Part shown: positions 13,701 to 25,217 of the stretch, piece after piece
Layout of the letters: every line of letters begins with the position of its first letter
How positions within the stretch are numbered: the stretch's first letter is position 1
NCBI GenBank assembly: GCA_963513935.1
Contig: OY740767.1
Coordinates: 79,038,060 to 79,102,059, forward strand
Length of the DNA: 64,000 nt
DNA from: Aphrophora alni
Lineage: Eukaryota > Arthropoda > Insecta > Hemiptera > Aphrophoridae
Direction: 5' to 3'
Made by a program: the position numbers and the translations under genes
Notes under the pieces: generated by a model
The model's database searches: none
Told to the model about the DNA's origin: nothing
The model's input: only the letters and a program-made list of their open reading frames with translations

Positions 13701-15249
13701 GCGTGAAGTACGTTCGGCATATCAAAGCAATAGGAAATTTTTCCAGGAGTTATGACGAATTGTTGAAGAAATTGTATGTAAACTACAGTATCTAATTATC
13801 TAGGCATATAAATGATCTGATCTGGTGAGTCTATTTTAAGCTACACATACATTCACATTAAATCTGTGCTGAAAGTTGCTCTCCGTAGTTGAATTGTGAT
13901 TGATTTCCGACCAAGTGTTTTCGTTGAATAAGTTCTTGACACCATAGTGAACTATTTTTATTTATCAGTCATTGTATTCATTCCTTTAACTGTCGGGTCC
14001 TCTACCTGTTCATTAGGACCTATTAGTGCGGTATAATACGTACCTTCACATGTAAAATATTTTACAAGTGTAAATAAGGTTTTCTCGGCGGTATTTAGAA
14101 TGGCCAATTACGCTTCAAAGCATTCTGCTCGAAATTGAGAAATATCTACTTTAATTCGTCTGTACTTACTTCTTTTCCTGCTGTAGTCCCCTTCTTAACT
14201 TATTGCGGCGCTCATTACCACATATATGTGTTGTGGCATGAACACATGGTTGGTTCTTGGGCAGACGTTTAATCGGGACTGTGATTTTCTTTTATGGCCG
14301 CCGTAACTTTAGAAACGGCAGGGTCAATGTGCTGTGATGTCAGAATCTCCTGTTAAGTCAACTCACAGCTGCGGTAACACTGTCATTCCCTTAGTCACAA
14401 TCAAGGATGCCTTCTGTGTTGCGAGAGCTATGGTTTGATTATTCAGTGGGAGTCAGTAGTATAGCATTGTTTAATTATTCGATTAATGAGAATGTATGTC
14501 ACCTCTCGAGTATGTATGTTTTCAAACCAAGTGACTGCATGTGAGTCCTCGGGGGTAACAGAGCATTATTTATAAATCACTGTTATATATATATAACCCG
14601 GGGATAGTACGTTGAAATGAGTATAGTGTGGCTGTCGTTTAGCTCAAACATAAATAGCCGTAGCTTACATTCCTAATAGTGTGGTCAACAAAATTTCTAA
14701 ATGTTTTATATGATTATGTGTTATTACTGCCGCACCACCCCCATCCTATATGTTTTGTAGGTGTGGCAATTTTAATAAAACACTTCCTTAAGCAATTTAA
14801 TACTTTTACATTTTCTAGGATTCCCTTCCATAAAGCCATTTTTTAATTCCATGGACATTCCAATCTAATGGTAATCTACTGTTCATTACTATTAACGTAT
14901 TTGCCAGTATTCGGGAGGAAGGAGAGAAAGACGGAAATGGCGGTGTTAGGGGTAGACATAAAGGATGTTAATGGTTGGAGGAAAAGAGGAACACATTTGT
15001 TCAAGGTGGGTTGGCATTCATATGATCAGGTCTGTGGAGTTTTGGATCCTAAAACATTTCGTGGAATTTATTGGTGTTGCGTATAAGTCTTAGCTCCAAA
15101 CTACATAAAGAGTACCTTATTTAGTTCGAGGACAGAGCTGGCGCCTTTATCAGGACGCAGATGTACCACAAACATCACTTTATGCCTTCTGTGTCTTAAA
15201 TATTCACTACAGTCAGTTCTATGAATTGTTTTGATTTCATTAACACAAT
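13701..15249. other. Unassigned, less AT-rich interval
   Basis: Composition is more balanced than in the flanking DNA and the block lies between two mariner relics, so it may be more decayed transposon. A 72-codon ORF at 14868-15086 is not recognised and has no supporting context. I see no RNA gene. Confidence 0.35.
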
Positions 15250-16300
15250 TATACCGTGTCCCAAAATTTCGGGAATGGCGTTATACATTTGATTGTTATA
15301 GAGGTAGGACAACGGAACAAACGGAGTTTGAAAATTACCATTATTCTTTATCTACAGAGTGTGCCAAAACATTTGTTAAAAGTACAGGGTGTGTAAAATA
15401 TTTATAAAAATATATTTTTTCGAATTATTTTTTAATGTAGTCATAATAAACTTTTTACTTATTATTAAACCTTTTTTAGAGACACTTAATAAAAATAAAT
15501 CTCTAATAACTCAAAACACAATATAAGTTCGAATTTTAATAGAAAAAAGTCATGATTCTGTGTTATGAGGGATATTCAATTTAAACGGTTGCATTGTTCG
15601 GTATCAATTTCACTTAAATGTACCAAACTATCGGAATATAAATACCATAAATCTTCAGCTAAAGTATATAGTGGAAGAAATATGCAGAACTTATTTATTT
15701 TTTGGTTTTTAGAGTTAATCCTGCAAGTACTACACTTGTTCACCCTGGGATTGTCCCAGTCGATAGTAATAGGCACTCATGACATTGTAAATCATATCTT
15801 CAGTAATGTTTTCTGCCCCCTCGACAATTCGCTGTTTCGTTTTGTAGACACTGTTTTTAAGGATTCCTCAAAAACGTATCTAGGAACTATAAATCTGAAG
15901 ATACGGCAGGCCACTCAGTGCTGCGTTTACTTCCAATCCACCTTAGAGGAAAGATGTTATCTAGTAGCAACCTATGATGTACCCCATAAAGAGAAGAAAC
16001 CCCATCCTCCTGAAACCGTGTGTTTTTAAGTTGAGGTCCTACTTACTCTCTTACAGCTGGTATTATTTTGATCTCAATCATATTTTCACATATCACAGCA
16101 TTTAAATTGCATTCAATAAAGTATGGCGTACAATATTTGTAACAATCGGCCCCGTCTAAACAGTAGCATATTCGGGATGCTGCGTGTGTGCCTCAGCAAT
16201 CTATCGTGGGTTTTCTTGCTTGAGATCAAATACGCATATTATGCAGATTTAAATTCCCATTGAGAAAGAGAACTCACATCATCAGAAAACAAAATAGATC
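15250..16300 (-). pseudogene. Mariner-superfamily transposase relic 2
   Basis: The minus strand preserves the family's motif order in broken frames. ILFSDD (about 16285) corresponds to the FSDE block. A KKTHDRLLRH-like segment (about 16205) corresponds to ENPHxxRE. DNIFPLRWIGSKRSTEWPA (about 15945 down to 15890) matches the FP-RWIGR-GPIEWP block, followed by SSDL. A C-terminal tail ends near 15715. On the + side a CCCAAAATTTCGGGAATGGCG segment near 15260 could be the remains of a terminal repeat. Stops and frameshifts are numerous. The 154-codon plus-strand ORF at 15565-16029 is an antisense reading of this relic, not a gene. Better preserved than relic 1 but from the same broad family. Confidence 0.65.
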
Positions 16301-18069
16301 TACAAAAGTTTTTCACATTATATGCATTTATTCATAATGATCTCGCAAAATTCATTCTCCCGGTGAACATCGTCCTCTTGGTGAATTAAAACGTCATAAA
16401 ACTTAAAATAGATCATTAATTTTCTTTCAAACCTCACAAATATTGAATTCATGCGTTACAAATATTACATAAAGAACTTTTATGTATCGTCAGATTACAT
16501 ACAATAATTGATAAAAATTCGCTAAAGTTAAATAAAGAATCTAGATCTTACCATTCACTTATAACTAATAATATATTTTTAATATATTTTAATATTAGCC
16601 TACATTTAACAATAAACACACAAGCATAAAAACATATAATGCATGTAACAAAACATTGCAAATTGGTTTCACCCGTCCTAAAACCAAATAAAAACGAACT
16701 CAAACTAAGTGATAAAAAAATTTCGGTACTGAGGTTTTTGATCAAATGATGAAAATAAATATCGGACGCAGTCCTTGCCAAATATTTTTACAATAAACAT
16801 AAATAAGTACTTAAACTTTATTTCCTTGTTGCACAAATATGTCCTCAGCAAAAACCGTATTTAATTAAAATAAACTTTTAAATTATATCAATCAATATTT
16901 ATTTCCTAAAAATATATGTCCGTATTATTCCTTCACAGCAATACTTTTCACTTGAGATGTTGAACACGTGATTGTGAAATTATTATTTCACTAAAATTTG
17001 AACGAAATCGGTAAAGTAGATTTCGTAAAATTACAATTTTGTAAAGCCTTATGACAGTTTTTTTAGTTAGCGAAGACAGTTTTCCCCCTCAAAACTGAAG
17101 AAACGGATTGTAGCGATGCTCTTTCCCTTAGTATATACAAATTTATTAGCTTTTTAAATTTGTAATAAACCTGAATCGTAAATACAGTATTCATAGCAGC
17201 CTGGCAAAATAAACATTCAGTGAAAAGGGAATGAGTTCAAGTACTGGATATCGAATGGCGAGGGTAAACAAATGTGTGAGGAAGGCACGTTGAAATCACG
17301 TTTCCTAAACTGATTCATCGAACTATGCAAAACAAATGTCAAATATCTTATGATAATACTTAACAAGAACCCTACGTTTTTCCCCTCATGTTTAGTTTAT
17401 CTTAATTAGATGTAGATATTTAGTACTTGTGCTGCCACCTGGTGGGAGAAACCGATAACGGGCAAACAGCTGACCTGCAGAAGTCAATCACAATGTCAAG
17501 GTTGAATAGTGTTCACTTATGCTCTGTTACCATAATTTTCATTTTTACTTTACAATATTACTTCAACAAAACTGAAGCAATATTCGTGTTAAATGGTTTA
17601 ACTTACAATTCATTTCGGCTGTTACGTAGGAAGAAATATTTGATTTCATTAACTAAACAATGGTGTCGGACACCGTAGGGCAAAAATTAGTGTATAGGAC
17701 AGATGAGTAAACTTTTAGGATTAAGAACTTTATGTTTTTTTTAATTGTTATTCTATAAAGATTGTTGTTTCAGTTCTTTCTAGTTAATAGTGATGATCAA
17801 GATTGTCAAAATCCATTTTTAATTCACTACTAACGCAAGTGGTGATTATGTTCACGTTATTTCTCTCTCTCGTACAATCTGGTTTTATTCTTGTTAATCA
17901 GTTTTTGTAATCTCGGCATTGGCCGAAACATTTTGTCTTCTAGAGCCGGATATAGGTATTTTCTGAAGTTATGTTTAAATGTAAAAGCTAGGAAAATTCA
18001 AATGGCTATATAGATAATCACTATTTATTCATGAGTTAATGGTAAGGGTTGGTTTGTTCATACATGTTG
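16301..18069. other. AT-rich noncoding DNA
   Basis: No gene is recognised. A palindromic CCACCTGGTGG lies at about 17435, and a short hairpin (ACGAAATC ... GATTTCGT) near 17000. ORFs of 60-80 codons here look like chance. Confidence 0.5.
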
Positions 18070-18300
18070 TAATACAACTTTTTATTTTAATTATGTTACT
18101 TTAACAATTTGTAATGTTTCTACAATTATACATATATATATTTTTGTTTCAATTGTTATTGTCTTTCTCGGGGTTCCAGGTCAGTGCCGGCTTCTTCCAA
18201 ATGTTAATATGAATAAAAAAAAATGACAAATCAAACAAAACACAAAAAAAAAAATCAATCAATAAAACGTTGAATGCCTTAATGAATGAAAAAATATGTA

Positions 18301-18350
<50 letters not shown>

Positions 18351-18954
18351 AATTTAATCTATGGTTCGAGTCCACTCATCATTCACTCAATCAAAAAGAA
18401 AAAAAATATATTTAAACAATAATCACAAGTCTCACCCTTTACTTCAATGTTTTTTTTTTAATATAATCCCACTTTTTGGTAATTGTTTATAACAATGTTT
18501 TTTACCTTTTTCTTCTGTTTTCCTTCAATAACCACTTTAAAATTCCATTCCAATTAATACTTCCATCTTCTTATTTTCATTTAACACACTATATCTATAT
18601 ATATCAACTGTACTTATTAAATTCTCCAGACTAACTGAATAATTTTCTTTTTTCTTTTTTTCACTGTTGTTTTTAATCACCTGGTTTACTGTTGTTTCAC
18701 TCATATGTTATTTATTCACTGGCCTATTAGATTTTTTTTGTACTTGTATATGTATATGTTTGTATATATATATATATATATATATATTAGTGAATTAATT
18801 TAGATGAATAATTAATATATTTAAATAATGAAATAATTTTGAATAAATAAAATCTTTGAATAAACTCCATATAACTTATATCTAATTTTTTAATATATAT
18901 TTTAATAAATAAACTTAAGAAATTTAAATTATATATATTTTGAATTGTTATAAT
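18070..18954 (-). repeat. 3' LTR of gag-only element
   Basis: Same sequence as 20694-21618 except for shorter TA tracts (18298-18345 and 18765-18787) and a few substitutions. It contains the shared block CGGGGTTCCAGGTCAGTGCC near 18170. The inner edge is set where identity stops, after GAATTGTTATAAT; the exact terminal bases are uncertain by a few nucleotides. Confidence 0.85.
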
Positions 18955-19091
18955 ATCTCCTGGTAACTTTCCTTAAAAATGTTTACTTAAATATTTTTAT
19001 GGAACAAAACAAAATTAACAATAAAAATATATAATTTATTTAATAAAAAAATTTAGCAATCATTTTTTTTTTTTTTTTTTTATCGGCTGAT

Positions 19092-20564
19092 TTATTTAAC
19101 TTGAAATATCGGTATTAATATCATTATCAGATACATTATGACTACTTGTTGTCCTGTATCAGTTATTGGTGTTTTAAATTTTTGACTACTACTGTCCTTA
19201 TTTGTAGAAATTACATCAATTAATTCTTCATCTGATGACAGTTGTGATATTAATGAAATTAATCTTTCACGGACTTTAGCAATAAGATTCCATAACTCCT
19301 CCTCCGTATTCTCCTTATAAACACAAATATTAATAGCAGGATCAAACTGACACCAATATAGTTGTTCTTCTTTATCTTTACCTAGAGGTTCCAGACGAAG
19401 TTCTTCCTCTGTCAACTTGTTGATATCAGACTTTAATTTGGAATTGAGATCAAACTGAGAATCCAATAGCATTTTTAAGAGACACAGTTTAACAGCCATT
19501 TTAGATTTTTTGTAACCTGTCTTTTCCAACATCCAACCATTTTCACTTAAATACAAATGATAAAATTTAATTAGGGTACGTTCCCATTTTTCTGTTATCA
19601 CAGATTTATGAACTTTTCTTATATAAAATTTATAAATTTTCTCAAAGTATTTCATTGGGTTATATTCCCTGTCATAGAATTTAGATATTTGGTTTTCTCC
19701 TATTCCAGTAGTCGGACCACTACAGCTAACAAATATTTGGTGCTGGTAATTATGTTGTTTTTCCAGTAAATCTTTTTCAATAGCTTTAATTTTGTTGTTG
19801 TGACCTTGGACGTTCAGTTCTAATGACTCCAATTGTTTCTTTTGCTCTGCCATGACATTCCTTTCTTTCTCAATTTTATTCTCTAGTCTTCCCTCTAATT
19901 CCTGGCACCTCTGATTGGTCATCTGTTCATTTTCCGTTTTCACTATCTCTTCTTGGCAGGTCAGATCCATTTGAATCTCCTCTTTCTGAGTCTGAAGTTC
20001 GCTTCTCCACTCCTTGCGACTAGTTTCCCTTTGCATATCCAATTTCTTCTGTAAATCTTCCTCCAATTTGTTCATTCTAGTCTTCAATTCATCCTGGACC
20101 GAGTTTAAGTGTTTTTTCACATCTGCCACGATAATTTTTTGATTTTCTTTGTTTTCATCAAAACGTTGTAATATTATCTTCAACCATGGGGGTTGAGTTT
20201 CTAATTGTAACGTTTTTACAGTTGCTGATTCCATGATAAAATCTGTCCTAGGATGGTACTCGATATCATCGCTGACAGGACTTGCCCTAGAGTTAGATGT
20301 TACCGACATGTCATCATTCGAAAAAATTTCGCCTATTTCCGTTGTCTCAACGCGTTCCCCTGATATCACGTCTTCCATCCGGCGGTGTGTTTTTTCTGGA
20401 ATCCGCGACCCTTCCATCGTTTCGTGTTCAGAATTAAAATTTTGCTCCACGACCACGTCTTCTTTTCGCTGGGACGCCTGTATGTCGGGCAAACCTTGTA
20501 TCTCTCTCACCTTAAATGTAGGCTCAATGTTCTTTCTCAAGTTATATCTCTGGTTATTGTCCAT
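19092..20564 (-). CDS. Gag-like protein of a non-autonomous LTR element
   Basis: An intact 490-codon ORF starts at an ATG 105 bases inside the primer-binding site and is the only gene of the element. Residues about 1-130 are polar and low in hydrophobics. Residues about 135-275 form a strong coiled coil rich in Glu, Lys and Gln, as in many insect Gypsy Gag proteins. The later part (about 285-440) has aromatic-rich helices, including ISKFYDREYNPMKYFEKIYK, resembling a retrotransposon capsid core by pattern only. No CCHC zinc knuckle and no DTG/DSG protease motif is present. The protein should assemble particles around the element's RNA; that role is inferred from position and general character, since no family motif is diagnostic. 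Stops at 19092, 137 bases before the 3' LTR. Confidence 0.8.
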   Translation of the reverse strand: MDNNQRYNLRKNIEPTFKVREIQGLPDIQASQRKEDVVVEQNFNSEHETMEGSRIPEKTHRRMEDVISGERVETTEIGEIFSNDDMSVTSNSRASPVSDDIEYHPRTDFIMESATVKTLQLETQPPWLKIILQRFDENKENQKIIVADVKKHLNSVQDELKTRMNKLEEDLQKKLDMQRETSRKEWRSELQTQKEEIQMDLTCQEEIVKTENEQMTNQRCQELEGRLENKIEKERNVMAEQKKQLESLELNVQGHNNKIKAIEKDLLEKQHNYQHQIFVSCSGPTTGIGENQISKFYDREYNPMKYFEKIYKFYIRKVHKSVITEKWERTLIKFYHLYLSENGWMLEKTGYKKSKMAVKLCLLKMLLDSQFDLNSKLKSDINKLTEEELRLEPLGKDKEEQLYWCQFDPAINICVYKENTEEELWNLIAKVRERLISLISQLSSDEELIDVISTNKDSSSQKFKTPITDTGQQVVIMYLIMILIPIFQVK

Positions 20565-20668
20565 AATTCTAGATTAACTTATCTATCTTACAAACTATCT
20601 TTTATAGTTAGTACAATTATTATAACTAGTTATAGAAGTTATTTGGAGTAGTGTACAACTTGGAAAAA

Positions 20669-20688
20669 GCCAACACGTTGCGGCGCCA
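20669..20688 (-). promoter_or_regulatory. Primer-binding site of the gag-only element
   Basis: The minus strand reads TGGCGCC followed by GCAACGTGTTGGC, five nucleotides inside the 5' LTR, the normal position for a tRNA primer site. It resembles the tRNA-Lys site TGGCGCCCAACGTGGGGC with one inserted G after TGGCGCC and TT inserted before the final G run, so a diverged tRNA-Lys primer or an unidentified tRNA is possible. Confidence 0.6.
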
Positions 20689-20693
20689 AAATA

Positions 20694-21386
20694 TAATACA
20701 ACTTTTTGATTTTAATTATGTTACTCTAACAATTTGTAATGTTTCTACAATTATACATACCGTATATATATATTTTTGTTTCAATTGTTATTGTCTTTCT
20801 CGGGGTTCCAGGTCAGTGCCGGCTTCTTCCAAATGTTAATATGAATAAAAAAAAAATGACAAATCAAACATAACACAAAAAAAAAATCAATCAATAAAAC
20901 GTTGAATGCCTTAATGAATGAAAAAATATGTATATATATTTATATATATATATATATATATATATAAATATAAAACAAATTTAATCTATGGTTCGAGTCC
21001 ACTCATCATTCACTCAATCAAAAAGAAAAAAAATATATTTAAACAATAATCACAAGTCTCACCCTTTACTTCAATGTTTTTTTTTTTTTATAATCCCACT
21101 TTTTGGTAATTGTTTATAACAATGTTTTTTACCTTTTTCTTCTGTTTTCCTTCAATAACCACTTTAAAATTCCATTCCAATTAATACTTCCATCTTCTTA
21201 TTTTCATTTAACACACTATATCTATATATATCAACTGTACTTATTAAATTCTCCAGACTAACTGAATAATTTTCTTTTTTCTTTTTTTCACTGTTGTTTT
21301 TAATCACCTGGTTTACTGTTGTTTCACTCATATGTTATTTATTCACTGGCCTATTAGATTTTTTTGTACTTGTATATGTATATGTT

Positions 21387-21454
<68 letters not shown>

Positions 21455-21618
21455 TGAATTAATTTAGATGAATAATTAATATATTTAAATAATGAAATAA
21501 TTTTGAATAAATAAAATCTTTGAATAAACTCCATATAACTTATATCTAATTTTTTAATATATATTTTAATAAATAAACTTAAGAAATTTAAATTATATAT
21601 ATTTTGAATTGTTATAAT
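20694..21618 (-). repeat. 5' LTR of gag-only element
   Basis: Partner of 18070-18954, longer because of expanded TA tracts (the longest at about 21388-21451). Being upstream of gag on the minus strand, it should hold the promoter. A GGTTCGAGTCC sequence (about 20993, also in the other LTR near 18365) matches a Pol III B-box consensus but has no paired stem, so it is not a tRNA. Confidence 0.85.
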
Positions 21619-23039
21619 GTATAACCTAAATGCACAAATGTTTGTCGGTACAGTCAATTCAAAGGTGTATTGTAGGTTCTTTCAAAAATAACCCCACTAA
21701 ATATGTGGACAACAGAATATTTATGTTTTGTTCAAACATGATTTTTTGGATACATTTATTATGATATTGAATTATACAGAATATATATGTTATAGTTTAA
21801 TTTTCATAATGAGTACTAAATAAAAACTCGAAAGTCAAGCTTGTACAGAAAAACGTGAAAATTTCTTTCTTAAGTTGCAAAGTACATAAGTACAAAATCT
21901 TCCAAAAAAGGAAGATATTTTCTTGGTTAAAGCTGAAACGTTATTTGAAGATTTATTGTTTTTGAAGAAATTCAAGATACGCTAACTAAGTGAAATTTAC
22001 TAATTAGCACAGACAAGATGCCTATCGCTCAAGTATCAGTTTCATATATGGAACTTTATTATATAATTTTAGCTACAACTAGGGAAATAATTAAACAAAG
22101 AGAAAAGTCTGAAGTCATGTTAGTCTTAAGACAATACACAAAAATAACGTCATGAAATAAAGTAACTTGGGCTTAAAGTAACCACCCATGAATATTCCAA
22201 AGTTTAAAGGTGAAACTTTTAACCTTGAAAATTTAGAGTTCATTGTTTGATACTCTAGTAAAAAAAACTGATCTGTCACCCATTCAAATGTTTTCATTAT
22301 TAAAGTCATATTTGGAATATCCAGCCTTAAGTGTAATAGACTTTTTTTTTATAATAATGAAAATTATCAGTATGTTTAAGATAAAAAAATTGAAAGGTAT
22401 ATTGCCAAACGCAAGATTGGGACTTCTTAACTAAATAAACTGTTACAACTCAAACCATAGTCAATTGGATCATCCAAAATAATTCAACAGTTTATGGATC
22501 TATTTTCTGTTAAATATGATTCACTTAATGCTTTTGAAGATACCTGATATATCAGATTTTGTGTTTTTAGCTTACTAATAAAATTTCTTGACACCGAAAA
22601 TCACCATTAATTTGATTTTTCTACTTTTTAAATGATTTAGTTTCATGTGTAAATTGCCTCAATTGTGCAGGCCCCACATGTTGGTAATTCAATTTTTACC
22701 CCATTTTGTTGTAATATAAAATCAAGTCAAGGTGGAACTAAAAATATAAGCTCACACTCTTTTATGTCAGGTTTTCAGGTTTTTAATGATAATAAAGTCA
22801 AGTACACTGGTTGTAATAAATGCTGGGGGCTTTTCATATGTATTGTTCCAACAAATCTATTAGAAGGCGGAGTTTGGATTTTAAAATACCTAACACTACT
22901 AACACCCATACAAAATTCACGTGATCATTTTTCAATATATGTGCTAGAGGAAATTTAATATGATGATATTTTTTAAGTCGGTAATTCTTTACAGTAATGT
23001 TAATTTCAATATCAATGGTTATATTAAGAGTTAAATTTG
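21619..23039. other. AT-rich noncoding DNA
   Basis: No gene is recognised. A 97-codon ORF at 22665-22958 matches nothing I know and may be chance or part of the neighbouring mariner relic. Confidence 0.45.
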
Positions 23040-23525
23040 TAGAGTTGGTGGATCCTCTGAACAACGAAATGCTGTACACGAGTATATTAGTGACTCTCCA
23101 GAGTGGATCTTTGGTGCGGGTTACTATGCGACCGAGTTATTAGCTCCTTATTTTTCGTTGAAAGAATAAATACGAGGGACGTTTATCTCGATATGCTTGA
23201 ACTAATTCTTGTCTCTCAGATACAACCAATGTAAGACGAAACCGATGTCCGTGTAATGTTTATGCTATATAACAGGTAGGACACCGCCGCATACAAAACA
23301 AATGTAATCAACATGCTGAATGCCCGGTTTCCGAATGGCTGAATTTGTAAAGGTGATCCTTGTCCAAGACAAAATTCGTGACTTTGTGAATCTCGGAGTA
23401 AGGATCATTGCTGGTGTTACAACATTGACTCCGGATTTGTTACATCGCGCCGTACTAGGGAAGATTTAGATTATCGATTTGACCTCTTCCTAGCTACTAA
23501 TGAGGCACTTATATAAATTGATTAG
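23040..23525 (+). pseudogene. Mariner-superfamily transposase relic 3
   Basis: The plus strand, in shifting frames, reads NAVHEYISDSPEWIFGAG (about 23060-23115), corresponding to the family's 'NPHxVxEYxRDSPKVNVFCA' block. A YLDMLEL-like Asp-Met-Leu-Glu-Leu follows, then TPPHTKQM and a Leu-Asn-Ala-Arg-Phe-Pro-Asn segment (GAPPHF and NxRFPxRWIGR blocks). Finally FVNLGVRIIAGVTTLTPDLL and DYRFDLFLATNEAL match the 'DLRARI-AVA-VTPDML' and 'DYRLDVCRATNGAHIEH' C-terminus. The DLTPLDFF block is eroded and there are several stops and frameshifts, so it is dead. It belongs to a different branch from relics 1 and 2, judging by the RDSPKVN-type block. Confidence 0.65.
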
Positions 23526-24299
23526 GATATGTAAACAAACTTACAACATTCCTCTTTAAAACCAAAATCGCCTTAATACATTCTCCATGTTATAGAATTT
23601 TATTAGTGGAATCATAAATGAGAGTTATGGTGTTATATTTATTTGATAGTGATTAATTTTCTTGTTATTTATATCATGTAATCGAAGATTTTCTGTGAAT
23701 CGTGTATATAAGATGAGGATTTGACTTTTGGAGACCATAAATCAACTCCCTTTATCATGTAATAAAGAACTAGTAAGTAAAATACTCCATCAAAGCCAAA
23801 GTTCTCTAGCGCCATTTTCGGTCTATAGACCCTAAGTTAATAGGCTATATTGGCAGTTTTTAATATTTAATGTTTTAGTTTTATAACTTAATAACGAGAT
23901 TTGGTTTAAACTGTAGAAACGTCTTGTGTTACATTGTATAATTGATACTTCGCTTCTCTATTTGACATCCACCTTTGAGCGTAAATGCGAATCAGGATTA
24001 CTAATAATCAATTTTACTATGATTACAGATAAATACTTTGGACAAAAAGATCATTCTCGTTTTAAAATGATTCTACCTAACTATAGGAAAAAAAATTGTA
24101 CAGGGGGAAATCTGAACTCTGAATTATCGATATAAAAGCTTAATTTCAGTTAATTGTTTTTAAATATAAATTAATAATAATAATTCAATTGAAGTAGTTC
24201 TGTTATTAAATGACGATTATAATTTCCAAGGTCAATTGAAACCATTTTCAAGAGTCTTCTTAGAAATCTTTCACAACAATTTTTCTTTTTACTACTAAA
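23526..24299. other. AT-rich noncoding DNA
   Basis: Nothing recognised; a 69-codon ORF at 23926-24135 is probably chance. Confidence 0.45.
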
Positions 24300-24655
24300 G
24301 AAACACTTTCTCAGGAACTCCCTTCTTCAATAAGTTAACAACCAAAAATACCCCTTGCGTTTCCCGTCCACCCTTATTTATAATATTTATTTTCAAATGC
24401 TTTATTCCGATCCTCTTCCTTCATCGGCTTATTTTAAATCTTTTACGTTACTTCAAAACTGACGCAATTCCTTTCATTGGTCCTTTTCAAATAATTTCGG
24501 TTGAAGGCATTGGACTTTTGAATGGTTTATTTGATTCCTTGAGGTCCGTGACTGACGTTAGAAACGTTTTCTAGCCGTCAACCCTTTCAACTCTTCACAA
24601 TTTATAGCCTGCCGACTACTGACCTTTTGGGAGCCGTCTATTTCGTTACATAAGT
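24300..24655 (-). repeat. Possible 3' LTR of the Gypsy relic
   Basis: On the minus strand, downstream of the integrase relic, a purine-rich AAATTTTGGGGAC is followed by TTATGTAACG, an arrangement often seen at the polypurine tract/LTR junction of Gypsy elements. A CTCCCAAAAGG motif lies just inside and recurs in the LTR-like block near 57.7 kb. No second LTR copy is found in the window, so the far boundary is a guess. Confidence 0.3.
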
Positions 24656-25217
24656 CCCCAAAATTTAAAAAAATTCAATTTAATTTTTTTTTAAATTTGA
24701 TACACCCTTAATTTCCTTTTACAAAGAATTTGTTAATATTCTTAACTAATTTACACATTTTATTTTAATTTATTCATGCAATCATATTAATTAACTTTAC
24801 ATTTTATTTCCTTGCAACACACTTCAATAGTTTACTAACTACCTTTAAAAAACCACATAACGCGTTTTCTATTCATTGTTCATAACATCATAAACCTTAT
24901 TGTACCCCTTAACTTAGGTTTTACAACCTACTCCCTTTTCTAACTCTCTGTCTGAAGCTCGAGAATTGACCAACTATTTGACATTTACATGGTCAACCTA
25001 ACAATGCCTTTTCTTTTACATTGAGTACCCTTACACAAACATTTCTATTTATACTTTTTATTTAAAACTATCACTAATTTAGTTTAATGTATTTATTTCG
25101 AAATTGTTAAGCTTTATTATTATTTATTTTTAAGTGTTATATCTCCTTATTACCCTACAATTAAATATTACCCTAATTTCGTTACTATTCCCAATCTTGC
25201 TTACCTTGTACGTGGTT

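Larger units (their letters stand above)
18070..21618 (-). mobile_element. Gag-only LTR retrotransposon with near-identical LTRs
   Basis: Direct repeats of 885 and 925 bp flank an internal region of about 1.74 kb. Apart from TA-run length and a few single-base changes the two repeats match, so insertion looks recent. Order on the minus strand: 5' LTR (21618 to 20694), a 5-nt spacer, a PBS beginning TGGCGCC, one intact gag-like ORF, a short purine-rich stretch (about 18955-18980), then the 3' LTR. No protease, reverse transcriptase, RNase H or integrase is present and there is no room for them. The tetranucleotide ATGT can be read at both outer edges as a possible target-site duplication. It is a non-autonomous element that would need polymerase and integrase from another element. 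Confidence 0.85.

Noticed and set aside
14868..15086. 72-codon ORF
   Set aside because: No recognisable motif and no neighbouring exon; length is compatible with chance in this less AT-rich patch.
15565..16029. 154-codon plus-strand ORF
   Set aside because: Antisense to a mariner transposase relic whose family motifs are on the minus strand.
20233..20651. Plus-strand ORFs of 114 and 88 codons
   Set aside because: Antisense overlap with the intact gag of the 18.07-21.62 kb element.
20985..21005. tRNA or SINE from a B-box (GGTTCGAGTCC) in the LTR
   Set aside because: No paired T-stem, no A-box at the right distance, and the sequence is part of both LTRs.
22665..22958. 97-codon ORF with several cysteines
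   Set aside because: Could be part of the adjacent decayed transposon, but no motif supports a gene.
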